Source: Lumbricus rubellus (lineage: Eukaryota; Annelida; Clitellata; Crassiclitellata; Lumbricidae). From it: 64,000 bases of DNA. The DNA lies in NCBI GenBank assembly GCA_945859605.1, contig OX243821.1, positions 34,177,878 through 34,241,877 of the forward strand, given 5' to 3'. The notes beneath the pieces are model-generated. The model was not told where the DNA came from, made no database searches, and saw nothing but the letters and a program-made list of their open reading frames with translations. Positions within the stretch are counted from its first letter, which is position 1, and the number at the start of each line of letters is the position of its first letter. Positions 10,038 through 20,635 of this stretch are shown in pieces. A program made the translations under genes and the position numbers.

Positions 10038-11678
10038 CATGGGCAGAGTTTGGTCTCAGCTCTTGGGGGTGTGGGTGGGGGAGGGGGGCTAAATCAATGT
10101 TCCGTCGTCAATTTCAAGTCAACTTCAAAACAGCAGGTCGTTTATAACGCTGGAATCAAAATGATGGACTTAGCCACCCGAAAATCGTTGGTAACACTGG
10201 AATAAATATGATGTTATTAGACACCCGAAAGTCGTTGATAATACTGGAATTAAAATGATGTCCTTAGACACCCAAAAATCGTTCAATCAAAACGATGACC
10301 TTAAACACCCGAAAATTCTTAATTCAAAATGATGTCTTTAGACACCCGAAAATCGTTGATAACTCTAAAATAGAAACGATTTCCGTTTACACCCGAAAAC
10401 CGTTGAATCAAAATGATGGCCTTAGACACCCGAAAATCTTTGGTATCACTGAAATAAGTATGATGTTATTAGACACCCGAAAGTCGTTGATAATACTAAA
10501 ATTAAAATGATGTTCTTAGACACCCGAAAATCCTTAAATCAAAATTATGTCCTTAGACACCCGAAAATCGTTGATAACTCTATAATAAAAACGATTTCGA
10601 TATACACCCTCAAATCGTTGAATCCAAATGATGGCCTTAGACACCCGATAATCGATGGTAACACTGAAATAAGTATGACGTTATTAGACACCCGAAAGTG
10701 ATTAATAATACTGGCATTAAAATGATGTTCTTATACACCCACAAATCGTTCAATCAAAATGATGACCCTAAACACCCGAATAATTCTTAAATCAAAATGA
10801 TGTCCTTAGACACACGAAAATCTTTGATAACTCTATAATAAAAACGATTTCCATTAACACCCGAAAATCGTTGAATCCAAATGATGGCCTTAGACACCCG
10901 ATAATCGTTGGTAACACTGAAACAAGTATGATGTTATTAGACACCCGAAAGTGATTAATAATACTGGAATTAAAATGATGTCTTTAGACACCCAAAAATC
11001 GTTGAATCAAACAGGTGTCCTTAAGCACCCTAATATCGTTGATAACCCTTAAATCAAAAGGATGTCCTTAGACACCCGAAACTTGTTGATAACTCTAGAA
11101 TCACAACGATGTCCATAGACACACGCAAATCGATGAATCAAAATGATGGCCTTAGACACCCGCAAATCGTTGGTAACACTGGAATTAATATAATGATACT
11201 AGACACCCGAAAGTCGTTGATAATGCTGGAATTAAAATGATTGCCTTAGACACCCAAAAATCGTCGAATAAAAATTATGTCCTTAAACACCCGAAAATTG
11301 TTGAAAACTCTAGAACCAACAAGATGTTCATAGACACCCGAAATTCGTTGAATCAAAATGATGGCCTTAGACACCTGAAATTTGTTGAATCAAAATGATG
11401 GCCTTAGACACCCAAAAGTCGTTGATAATACTGGAAGTAAAATGATGTCCTTAGACACCCGAAAATCGTTGAATAAAAAAGATGTCCTTAGACACCTGAA
11501 ATTCGTTGAATCAAAATGATGGCATTAGACACCCGAAATTTGTTGATAATACTGAAATTAAAATGATGTCCTTAGACACCCGAAAATTGTTGATAACACT
11601 TGAATTAAAACGATTTTCTCAGACACCCGAAAATCGTTGGTAACACTAGAATCAAAACGATGTCCTTAGACACCCGAT
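10038..11678 (-). mobile_element. Second hAT-like carrier piece with 47-bp satellite
   Basis: CATGGGCAGAGTTTGGTCTC at 10038 matches, as reverse complement, the right terminus of the element ending at 44718. From 10147 to 11678 it contains about 32 tandem units of about 47 bp. The unit holds TTAGACACCCGAAAATCG, that is CGGGTGTCTAA on the minus strand. The array is therefore the same satellite as 41953-44142, inverted with respect to the window. No matching far terminus is seen after 11678, so this copy is truncated. Confidence 0.75.
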
Positions 11679-11722
11679 AAAAGTGCTCATTAAGTGATGT
11701 ACATAACCAAGTAAATTTCTTT

Positions 11723-11775
11723 CCAGGGTAACGGTCTCTGTTGTCACTGACCCTGGTCTAATCGGATCCATCCAT
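11723..11775 (-). repeat. Partial CCAGGGT stem-loop repeat
   Basis: Contains CCAGGGTAACGGTCTCTG and GACCCTGGTC followed by ATCGGATCCATCC, the inverted equivalent of the 1858 copy. Confidence 0.6.
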
Positions 11776-11779
11776 CACT

Positions 11780-12547
11780 CGATCACTCAATAATCATAAT
11801 AAGCAACTACATAGAAGTATTCCGAAAGTGCTGTTATACTTTTACAATAAAGTATTTATAACATGTATACTCCAGAGGAAATGGAATCAAGCAATAATGT
11901 TGCCTTTTCTTAAACCTATTAAAAATACTGCAGCTCCTGAACTACATTTTACCAGTCAAAATGCTTTGGGTTACTAGCCTACTTAGACTAGAGCTGAATG
12001 GCTTTTTACAGCGGTAGTCTGTAGAATGATTTCTGTCGTGTTTTGTTTTTTAAAGGTGTTTATGAATTAAATTATGAATTAAAATTTGCTTATAAGTTAT
12101 ACAGTGCTTGTCGACTAACTCCTGTCAAGTAAGGGCGATTAAAAGAGTACAAGGTCATGTCATGCTTAATAAATTCAGTACATTATCAATTACAATAATA
12201 CTCCGAAATAGCAATTTCATGTCTCTAAAACAAAAATATTGTACTAGTGAAAATAATACTAATAAAAATAGTCATAATCATAATTATAATCAAAATCATA
12301 ATCATCAAGATCGCCAAATAAATGTACCACACCATCGCTTGAAATCTTGTTACTTAGAACTAGCCAACCCGTAGTGCCAATACTCATTATTACTGAAAAC
12401 TAAGTTTATGTATAAATCATTTTATTATAAATGAAGGTGTTCTAAAAATTTCGCTGGTTCTGGGGGAAGTGAAGAAGATACGGAGTGTTACCCGGGAGAA
12501 ATTTTGTAGCCTGAGTCAATTAGTACGTTTAGGAAGAGTTACAGTCG
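11780..12547. other. Intronic sequence, no gene recognised
   Basis: AT-rich sequence holding one motif copy AAAGGTGTTTATG near 12052 and GAAGGTGTTC near 12435. I searched it for an exon of the expected first PH domain (a conserved W near the C-terminal helix) and found none. Confidence 0.5.
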
Positions 12548-12559
12548 TCGTCATCGTCG

Positions 12560-12648
<89 letters not shown>

Positions 12649-12672
12649 ACCACCATCATCATCATCATCGTT
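12548..12672. repeat. (CAT)n / (CGT)n trinucleotide array
   Basis: Runs of ATC units, then about 45 bp of GTC units, then ATC again. All three frames of each strand are open homopolymer-like translations; none is a gene. Confidence 0.95.
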
Positions 12673-13051
12673 CCCGTCGTCCTATTTTGTTTCTTCCTTC
12701 CTAACACCGCATAGGTCCAACAGTCCCAATTTCCACAGGCTCGTCAATCGTCATGCCAACAATAATTGTATGTGCATTTTAATTGCATTGAACGACTTTT
12801 TAACAGACGTGGATTTATCTAAAGAAATCATTAAAACAGAATTCGAAATAATTATTGAAATCCGTAATTTCTCTACAACTTTGTACACATTGATCCTATC
12901 ATGTGATTGGTGGAGTTTTCTATAGGCGTGATTGGTTGCGCTAAAAATAGCTAATCAAGCTAGTTGGCTTTTACCAACTAATTATTCCTTCGAAAAAATC
13001 TTCTACATTAATTTTTCGTTGTAATGTATTTCGTAATTGGCGAAACGCTAT

Positions 13052-13550
13052 ACTGTGACGTATAAATAGAAGTAGATTTATACATTTTAAAGGTGTGAAA
13101 TATTTAAATTTCGCTTGTCGATTTATTGCGTAAATTTAGTTAGCGTTTTGAATAATTGAACACATAAAATCAGATAAGATTAGATAAGATTATATTAGAT
13201 TAGATTAGATTAAAGATTATTCTTCATTGTTTCATTTATGTTGAACTATTGATCTTATGCCAAGAATCAACGCATTCACTGATTGGTGATTTTTTTTAAG
13301 CACTGAATTTGTCTGGATCACTTGTAATCTGCAGAAACACCACACTGTAATTATAAATAGGCGTATGTTTTAACATTTTAAAGGTGTCTAAAATTCTTAT
13401 TTCGCTTTTCGATTTATTGCGTAAATTTAGTTAGCGTTTGGAATCATAAGATTAGATTTAGATTAGATTAGATTAAAGATTATTCTTAATTGTTTCATTA
13501 ATGTTGAAATTTTGATGTCATGCCCAAAATCAACGCATTCACTGATTGGT
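13052..13550 (+). repeat. Two-copy tandem duplication with TATA and AGGTGT module
   Basis: 13052-13290 and 13350-13550 are related copies. Both contain TATAAATAG, then 31 bp later (13092 and 13383) GGTGT within TTTTAAAGGTGT, then CGATTTATTGCGTAAATTTA, GATTAGATTA runs and CAACGCATTCACTGATTGG. The TATA-to-GGTGT spacing is the same in both copies. The duplication sits just upstream of the exon at 13596. Confidence 0.75.
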
Positions 13551-13595
13551 AAAAATATTTTTAAAATAATAGGTTTTTGTGTATTTTGTTTGTAG

Positions 13596-13668
13596 TCAGA
13601 AAACGGTGATTCCATTCATAGCGGAGGAAGCATGGAAAAAGTAAAAGCACTGATTCAGAATGCACCAG
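13596..13668 (+). CDS. AFAP-like exon with a GC splice donor
   Basis: Acceptor TTTGTAG ends at 13595. The phase-0 frame reads SENGDSIHSGG and MEKVKALIQNAP. No GT donor lies nearby; the sequence CCAG|GCAAGT gives a strong GC-AG intron. Leaving one G at 13668 and joining AC at 14636 yields Asp and keeps the basic segment in frame, which supports the GC donor. The Ser/Gly-rich content corresponds to the linker between the two PH domains of AFAP proteins. Entry phase does not match the exon ending at 8754. Confidence 0.65.
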
Positions 13669-13671
13669 GCA

Positions 13672-14630
13672 AGTGGCTACAACATTACCTTTGTTCTTAC
13701 CTTTTCGATCCTATAGTTACCTTCCCCGTCCTTTCTGTTCAATTCCCTAACCTTTGTTCCGCTTTCCTTACCTTTAAAACACCTTTTTTACCCATATATC
13801 TCACTTACATTAATTTTGTGCCTGTAATTCTTCTTATTATGACCCTTAACATTCCTCTCCCCGCACCTTGGCCTTTTCTGCCTTTACCTTCAAGCATCTT
13901 GTCCTTCTATTACCTTCATCAACAACCACATTTCAATCTCTTATTTTCTGTTACCTTCATTTCCTTTTACCTTTGACTGCCCAGACCATTACCTTACATT
14001 TCATTTTAATTCCCATTTTGTGTATATCATTGACACCTCTTTTTATGTTTGTACCGCTCAAATAAGTAGTCTGGTCCGAAATTGCCTATGACTTAAGTTC
14101 AGAAAAACTTTTAATTCCCTTAACTTCACCTTCCGTTTCCTCTGCGGACTTCCGTAACATTTAGCTTCCATTACCATTCGCATTACTTTCTTTACTTAAC
14201 ATTCCATTACCATGCTTACCCAAGCTTTTGCCTTACCACCAATATTACCTTCCATTGTCTTTACCTTTCTATGTCTCTCACACTCTTGCCGTCTCTTCAT
14301 TTACCTCTGCGTCTCTTTGCCTTTTATCTGCATTACCTTTGTATTCCCTTCCATCACCGTTTTCTTCCCTTCCTATCCTTTTACCTTCTTTTGACTCTTA
14401 CCGATTATGTTTTAAATTAAGCTGGACGGTCGAGGCATTTTTTTTCACCATTCGGCGGAATATTTATAGCAAATTAAATAAACATTTAAAAGGTGTCCAA
14501 ATTTCAATAAATACGTTGTGCAAAGTTAGGCAGCGTACATGCACTTCTTCTTCTCTTGCACTTTAAACGTTGGCTACCGTTCCATTCCATTTACCTTTAC
14601 CGTTACCTGACCAAATCACGATATCTTTGT
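13672..14630. repeat. TTACCTT-rich pyrimidine intron
   Basis: The intron after the GC donor is packed with TTACCTTT, CCTTTACC and CATTACC words on the + strand, like a decayed minisatellite. It also holds a module copy (TTTATAGC at 14465 and TTTAAAAGGTGTCC near 14491). Open frames here read as low-complexity Phe/Leu/Pro/Ser and are not genes. Confidence 0.6.
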
Positions 14631-14635
14631 TGCAG

Positions 14636-14767
14636 ACGATGCACGAAAAGAATCGAAACTTGCAAAGATTCTGACGTTTGGAAAGAAACTTGGAAACAAG
14701 ACGAAAAATCTTTTTCAATCGGTTGACCTTAACAACACACATACAACAGGAACAGAACAGCATGTCG
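14636..14767 (+). CDS. AFAP-like exon, basic segment before the PH domain
   Basis: Acceptor TTGTTGCAG ends at 14635 and donor GTGAGG begins at 14768. In phase it reads DDARKESKLAKILTFGKKLG followed by NKTKNLFQSVDL and a Thr-rich end. The KILTFGKK block parallels IISLGKKK (AFAP1) and LMNLGRKK (XB130), which immediately precede the second PH domain in those proteins. One base remains and joins GA at 15810 to give Gly, the first residue of the PH strand. Confidence 0.75.
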
Positions 14768-14884
14768 GTGAGGAGCTATATAAAGACAAGAACACACACA
14801 CAGACACTCATGCAGACACACGCACGCCACTGTATGATTAACTTACCTATGAGATAAATAAATAAATAAAATTTCGATCACAGG

Positions 14885-15115
14885 AGTATTAGTATTGGTA
14901 TTGGTAGCCCTATTTTATTGGTATTGGTATTCGTATTGTACTGGTATTTGTACTCATGCATTGGTATTGATATAAGTATTGGTATTTGTATTTTATTTGT
15001 ATTGATATTGATATTAGTATTGGTATTGGTGTTTGTATTTGTGTTGGTATAAGTATTGATATTGGTATAAGTGTTAGTTTTAGGAAAGTATTAGTATTGA
15101 TAAATTTGTTATTGG
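14885..15115. repeat. Degenerate TATTGGTATTGG repeats
   Basis: Irregular tandem of TATTGGTATTGG, TATTGATA and related words over about 220 bp. No coding or structural signal. Confidence 0.75.
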
Positions 15116-15809
15116 TTATTAGTGTTGGTATTACTAGTATTCCTATAATTAATTAAAATTATAATATAGTATGTGTTATCGTTTTTGCTGTCGATATTCT
15201 CATCACCATCGTCATCATTCTCATCATTATTGATTTTATAAATAAAATTATTCATTGTCATCATTGTGATTTTGGAACTGGATAATGTCAAGGTATCTGA
15301 AGTGTGAAGGTAAATCTGTTGGTTATAAAATAGGACCACTTGTTTTAAAGGTGTCTTTAAATACCATAGTTCCTTAGACGATAACATTATTTTGGATTGA
15401 TATATTTTTAATAACTAATGTTGTTACATTTAATTTCCTTTAAACGTGCATATTAATTTTTGTAAATAAAATAAAATAAATTCTAAAAAGTAATTCCCTG
15501 GACTTTTAAAAGAAAATTTAAGAACTGCATACACCAGAAATTTTAATTGACCAAAATTTCTTACTTTTTTTCAACACTTTCTTTCCAAAAAATAGTTCGT
15601 CTCAACTCCCTCCAAAACAACTGAAGACCTTTTTGTCCAGAAACTTTGATAACTATTTGTAGTCCTTGTCCGAAATTTTCTAAGAAATGTGCGAGTTTCC
15701 ACAAAAAATGTCTTCTCCAAGTCGTTGTGTACAGATGAATAGGCGCTAAAAGATATATATATTATATTAATAACTATTTTAAAGGTGTCTTAAATTATTT
15801 TTCCCAAAG

Positions 15810-16033
15810 GATACGTGAGCATACGTTCCGAGGAGTTTACTGGTGATCGATGGTTTCGTCGTTTCTGTCGCATTGAGCATGGACATCTGAACTGCTACAC
15901 TGATCAACAATCAACGGATGTCCGTCCAGAGTTCAGCATTGACCTTAGAGGAGCGCAACTCAAACCATCGGATGATGAGACAAATGAATTGAAGATAAAG
16001 TTGGTCAAAGATGGAAAGGAACACTGTCTTAAG
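15810..16033 (+). CDS. AFAP-like exon, PH domain core
   Basis: Acceptor TTCCCAAAG ends at 15809 and donor GTGAGG starts at 16034. The frame opens GYVSIRSEEFTGDRWFRRF, then the C-R-I-E turn, LNCYTDQ, IDLRGAQL, LKIKLVKDGKEHCLK. This is a PH fold: strand 1 GYV, strand 2 WFRRFCRI, strands 3-4 LNCYTD and FSIDLRGA. It aligns by eye with the second PH domain of AFAP1 (GYLNVL..RWRERWCRV..LIFHKD). PH domains bind phosphoinositides or proteins at membranes. It ends on a codon boundary and the C-terminal helix lies in the next exon. A TTTTAAAGGTGTCTTAA motif lies about 20 bp before this exon. Confidence 0.85.
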
Positions 16034-17426
16034 GTGAGGAAATGAAAATATTAACAGTGAGAAAGGCGAATATTAATATTCCAAAGTTTAACGTCATCCT
16101 ATGGCAACAAAGGCCGTTGACGACAATACAATATAAGTGTACAGAGCAGTAAACAAAAACCAAAAAAACTTATGTAGCCTCCAAACTACACCAACGAGGT
16201 GTCTAAACGGAGCTGTACAATCTCAATTACATGCAATTTTTAGACAACACAAAGTAGTTCATCGGACACTCGTTCAGGTTTACACATTATGAAAAAAAAT
16301 GACCTTAATCCAAACATTAGATATTATAATTGTACATTGATTGTCTCATACAACTAATTACGTTAGTGACTCTAGTAAACAGTTCCTGTTACAAAAGTTC
16401 AATATGTAAGTGCATCAATAATAATAATAATGTATTGTTTATTGTACAAAAGAAACATGCACCATTAAATTTTAAAACATCAATCAAATATTTATAAATC
16501 TGACCAAGATACAAATACCATCTACAACAAGGACGCAAATGGTTTCTTCACAAAATCCGACTTTAGTTATAAGTTTAATCAACCGATACACTTGATTTTG
16601 ATATAAATTGACAGTCAAGAAAGTTTTAACAGAAATTTCATCTTTATTTATTTGACATGTATTTCTTAATGAATTCGAAATATTTTCTTTTTTAATACTT
16701 TATAAATAAATTATTGCTATTTATAAAATATTACTTTAGAAATTAGTATTAAATTTATAAAATAATTAAACTTAAGATGAGTGCCTATATAAAAAGTTAT
16801 ATCTTTTAAATACGGGTGTCTATTTCGGTCATTCATTCATTCAAGTTGCCTTAGGGTGAGGAAGGGGTTAACATTGCACGTTGGGCTGGGTCGGAAAAGA
16901 GATGGAAATTTGATGGTGTTTGATGTCAGGCTCGACACGGTAATTTCTGGTAATGCAAAGTAAACCAAGTTAACAAAACGTTTTTATTCTATTGCATAGC
17001 TTGGCTAACCAATGTACAGAGCGGGCAAAAATATCCCACAAAGTTTTTGGTCACTATCTTGGCCGCATGTAAGTTTTACTGGCTTAAATTTAATTCATAT
17101 CTAGGTAAAAACAGCCATACTTCAATACAACCTTTCAAAAACAGACAAAAATCTATATTATTTCTAGTGAATTCACGCTCTGTTTTTTGACGGTCCAAAA
17201 CATGACGCAAAAAAACCAAAAAGTAACAAGAAACGATTTTATTAAGTGACATCTCAAATAATTATTGTTATCAATTAAGCAAGATGCTGACACAAACTTT
17301 TGGTCGCATCTTTGTGCCCATAATGAACAGTAAAAATGGAGTCTTACATTAAACACCCATTTTATTGAGCCGTGAGCGATATTAGACGGTATCATATTGG
17401 ATTATTGTAACCATAGAGATGTATTA
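16034..17426. other. Intron, no gene recognised
   Basis: AT-rich intron. It contains a 16086-16133 copy of the AGTTTAACGT repeat, a GAGGTGTCTAAACGG word near 16197 and a TATATAA (16786) to GGTGT (16815) module, spacing 29 bp. Nothing else is identified. Confidence 0.5.
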
Positions 17427-17876
17427 TCTATATATATAAAAATGTAACCGCGTTTGGCACCTGACGCAAGATCTCCGAACTTTCTTCATTGATTGCTTTG
17501 GAAACTTCACCAAAACGTTTAGTTCCAACACGGCCGGGTTGTGAGAATGATTTTTGGGAAAAAGCGCAATCTTTTAAGCTAAAAAAGCAACTTTGCAAAT
17601 TCCGCCGTTTTCAACACATAGCCTACGCCCGTCAATAAGCCTTTCATACCAATTCAGGCATGTTTGTTCCGTAAATTTCTTTAGCGCATTTCATTACGGC
17701 CTTCGCATTTACGGCCTTCTTGCTCAAGCGTTTCATGGCGTGATCCGCGTGGCCATCACGGAGGGGGAGGGGAGGGGGAGAGGGGGGGAGGGGAGGGGGA
17801 CGGGGGAGGGGGAGGGGGAGGGGTAGGGGAGGGGAAGTCTTTTTTGCCACAGCAAAGCGTGGCTGGGTACAGCTAG
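17427..17876 (+). mobile_element. Helitron-like non-autonomous element (450 bp)
   Basis: Begins TCTATATATATAAAAATG after an A and ends CTAG before a T. Just before the end is a hairpin (GCCAC AGCAAAGC GTGGC) followed by TGGGTACAGCTAG. TC at the 5' end, CTRR at the 3' end, a subterminal hairpin, no inverted repeats and insertion between A and T are the Helitron signature. A GGGGAGGGGGAG tract of about 80 bp lies at 17758-17838. A longer sister copy is at 49428-50508. No Rep-helicase ORF. Confidence 0.8.
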
Positions 17877-17939
17877 TAATAAATATAACCCTAGAGGTAA
17901 TATCACACCGCCATAATTATTGGTGTTGCTGCCTAATAG

Positions 17940-18215
17940 AAGAGCCGACCAATCACAGGTGATTTCTTGTGCCGACCAATCACAGGCGATTTCTTGTGCC
18001 GACCAATCACAGGCGATTTCTTGTGCCGACCAATCACAGGTGATTTATTGTGCCGACCAATAACAGTTTTACAACTTCGATCAGCTGCCAGCTGGAAATG
18101 TAAATAATTTTAAAACGAGAAATCGCATTTGATTGGTCGACAAACGAAATCGCCTGTGATTGGTCGGCATAAGAAATCGCCTGTGATTGGTCGGCATAAG
18201 AAATCGCCTGGGATT
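17940..18215. repeat. Inverted clusters of CCAATCACA repeats
   Basis: Left cluster (17945-18065): about five units of roughly 27 bp carrying GCCGACCAATCACAGG and GATTTCTTGT. Right cluster (18128-18215): about three inverted units carrying CCTGTGATTGGTCGGC. A spacer of about 65 bp separates them. Each unit holds a CCAAT box (CCAATCA). The whole can form a long imperfect hairpin. It could be a MITE with repeated arms or a regulatory array. Confidence 0.7.
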
Positions 18216-18407
18216 GGTTGTTTGCACAGAGTGACGTCACTGGCGTGATTACCGTTAATATAATATAAGGTCGTTGATGACTTCCATTTTTTATGCAGCG
18301 GAGATAGGCAATACTCTCTCTATATAATATAGTGTAACATGTCCTTGTGCAGTCGACTTGATGTAAGGCAACGAAGAAAAAATCAGTAATATTGGTAGAT
18401 AAATTTT

Positions 18408-18440
18408 TATATAGATCCGTTAAAACTATTTAAAAGGTGT
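18408..18440 (+). promoter_or_regulatory. TATA/GGTGT module
   Basis: TATATAG at 18408 and GGTGT at 18436 within TTTAAAAGGTGTCTAC, spacing 28 bp. A second module follows at 18508/18535 (spacing 27 bp), about 40 bp before the next exon. Function is inferred from geometry only. Confidence 0.35.
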
Positions 18441-18577
18441 CTACTCAGTTTGAATTATGTTTGAAGAAATTGACTACCCAACGGCGATCCACGATCCACA
18501 CTATTCATATATAATCGCGAGAAAACATTTAAAAGGTGTCTATGTGTGATGATATCTCAATGTTCCAATAATTGCAG

Positions 18578-18719
18578 ATGACGGACACTATGCAACATGG
18601 TCAGTGGCTTGTGTCTCTTATCACCGTCAGTGGCTACGGAGACCTTCTTGGAGACAAACTTCGAAAGCCGAAGGTTGAAATCTACGAACAACCAAATCTT
18701 TACGAGGAGCCATTTCTCT
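18578..18719 (+). CDS. AFAP-like exon, PH C-terminal helix and tyrosine motifs
   Basis: Acceptor AATTGCAG ends at 18577 and donor GTAAGT starts at 18720. Phase 0 continues from KEHCLK. It reads MTDTMQHGQWLVSLITVSG; the tryptophan is the invariant residue of the PH C-terminal helix, as in MGRWIGILLAE of AFAP1. After the domain it has EIYEQPNLYEEPFL, two tyrosines in SH2-ligand-like context. One base is left over and completes Leu with the next exon. Confidence 0.8.
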
Positions 18720-18789
18720 GTAAGTGAAAGAATCTTTCTGCTCAGATATCGCAAATTGTTGAATGTTTTTATGTTTATCCGTTCGTTCG

Positions 18790-19020
18790 TCTTTCCTTTG
18801 TCAATCAATCGATCGATCAATCAATCAATTAATCAATCAAAAGCATTTAGTCGATAAAATTATCAGTCAGTCAATCAATCCGTCTACTCAACCATCCATC
18901 CAGTGACCCATCCATGTATCAATCAATTAAACAATCAATAATTCATTCAATCCATTCATCCGCCCATCCACCCATCCATCCATCCATGCATACATCCGAA
19001 CCACCCACACATCCACCAAC
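18790..19020. repeat. AATC / CATC tetranucleotide tract
   Basis: Degenerate CAAT and CATC units (AATCAATC, CCATCCATCC). Intronic and low-complexity. Confidence 0.8.
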
Positions 19021-19151
19021 CAAGCCACCCTACAATATTATATTTCCTGAGCCCACCTAAACTAACCATTACCAAGGATGACCATATTTCATCTTTCCTT
19101 ATCCTACCCGGTGCATTATTTCTTAAATAATTTATTTCGCATTACGTGCAG

Positions 19152-19353
19152 TAATTTCCGGTGCAACAGTGGACGACACAAACGCAGACGACGAAGAACC
19201 GCCTCCGTTACCAACCGCCTCTCCTCCAGCTTCTCCAATGCCAGAAATTCACGAGAAATCTTCTCGTTGTTTGCAGAAGAACCCTGATCCTGAGGGAATC
19301 TATCTTCAGCCATCGCAGTGGTTGCAGGATGTTGAAGAGCTGAAGAGGAATAA
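19152..19353 (+). CDS. AFAP-like exon, proline-rich and QWLQDVEELKR segment
   Basis: Acceptor ACGTGCAG ends at 19151 and a perfect donor GTAAGT starts at 19354. In phase it reads ISGATVDDTNADDEEPPPLP, TASPPASPMPEIHEK and ends PSQWLQDVEELKRN plus two bases. The PPPLP motif is a potential SH3 ligand. Joining directly to 21310 would give NLLKSTRNVPTSIE and stop at 21370; the alternative frame of the next exon stays open, so an intervening exon is likely missing, or a truncated isoform exists. A degenerate paralogue of this exon lies near 26940-27067. Confidence 0.75.
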
Positions 19354-19904
19354 GTAAGTCGCAGTTTTTAATTTTCTTTTTATGACACCTGAAAAACGCT
19401 TTAAACTACGCTATGTAAATAAATAGACGAATTAAAGTCCAATGACATTTAGACACTTTTAAAAGCAATAATTCTTTGCTATTTAAGTGTGAAACTACAT
19501 TGTCGCAGTAATTCGTTAGCTCTAGCTATGTTAAGATGTACTTGATTTAAAACCTCACAAACAGCTTTAAAAATCCGTCAAGCTTGCCGATCAGAATGTG
19601 ATAATAATTTATCAAGTTATATAACCATTTGAACATAGTGTCACTGACCGATAGTACAGGTATTTTTAATGACCGTAGCTGTATTAATTATAGGAATAAC
19701 AAAGGATACAGTTTTGATTCCATGTCTTCCTATTTAAAACACCCGACAAAAGTTTGTAATGGATTTTATATAAATGTGGAACAGCTGTTAGATTAAAATA
19801 ACATTAGAATCTGCTAAAGACCATCTCTTTAGGCCATTTAAGTTTGAGACTACACGTTTATAATTATACAATTTATTTATTTATCGCATTTGCCAAAATC
19901 TCCC

Positions 19905-20055
19905 TTCAAGCTTTTCAGTCAGTGGCGCTCCAGACTCCAGAGCGGACACTGCATTGGAGTTTCGCGCCGAGGCGCTGAGCAATAATTATGAGTGAAGGAC
20001 TTGTCCAAAGTCCCTATACACGGCGACTTGAGATGGATTCGAACCTGGAGCCCAA
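19905..20055 (-). mobile_element. tRNA-derived SINE (minus strand, partial)
   Basis: B-box complement GGATTCGAACC at 20035-20045, GTGAAGGACTTG, GCGCCGAGGCGCTGAGCAA, GCGGACACTGCATTGG and a tail fragment GGCGCTCC. Same family as 6606-6805, truncated at both ends. Confidence 0.75.
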
Positions 20056-20544
20056 ACTCTGTAGATAGATATATTCTGAATAATTTTTTATGTAACGATT
20101 TCGTTAAATCTCTCAAATGATCCAATGTTAGCAGGCTCTTTTTTATGCCAAAAAACCCCAACAAAATGCATTGCAAAAATGCTGTTTTAACGTTACCTAT
20201 GACCAAAGACTGTTCAAGGCTTCTTTTTCACTTTCAAAATGGAATAAAATTCTATATACATGGTTACACACGTTTTACGGAACTCTCAAACTTGAGGTTA
20301 TCACAGACACCTCCATAATGATATATTCATAGGCTATATAAGTGTACAGCGACCAGTTTTGACATTGTCGTGTCTTTCTTTAAGTGTTGTGCACACCTTT
20401 AATACGTTATTAGTGTAAGTTATATAAAGGAAAATACACTTTAACAGTAATGCTTTCATTCCATAACATAACACTATGCATTACTCTAAAGTTGAAAACA
20501 AATCATGCATTTCAACGTGCCCTTTAGATCCGCCACTGGTTGGC

Positions 20545-20635
20545 AGTTGCACTCTGCCAGTGCCAGTCCCAAGCCTAGAAATGAAAGAGGGCGTCGTTAT
20601 AATGGTCTTTTGTTACAACACAGTGATGTTAAACT
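20545..20635 (+). repeat. CCAGTCCC/GAGGGCG dispersed repeat copy
   Basis: GCACTCTGCCAGTGCCAGTCCC, in two overlapping blocks, then GAGGGCGTCGTTATAATGG and CACAGTGATGTTAAACT. Same family as 2884-2978. Confidence 0.65.

Noticed and set aside
10295..10701. Frames in the satellite with DTRKSLNQND repeats
   Set aside because: 47-bp satellite units; frame shifts between units and no gene context.
10147..11678. CRISPR-like array
   Set aside because: Units are contiguous 47-bp near-identical tandem repeats without unique spacers, in a eukaryotic genome and within a transposon.
13632..14566. Phe/Leu/Pro-rich frames of 60-114 codons
   Set aside because: Pyrimidine-rich intron of TTACCTT repeats following the GC donor.
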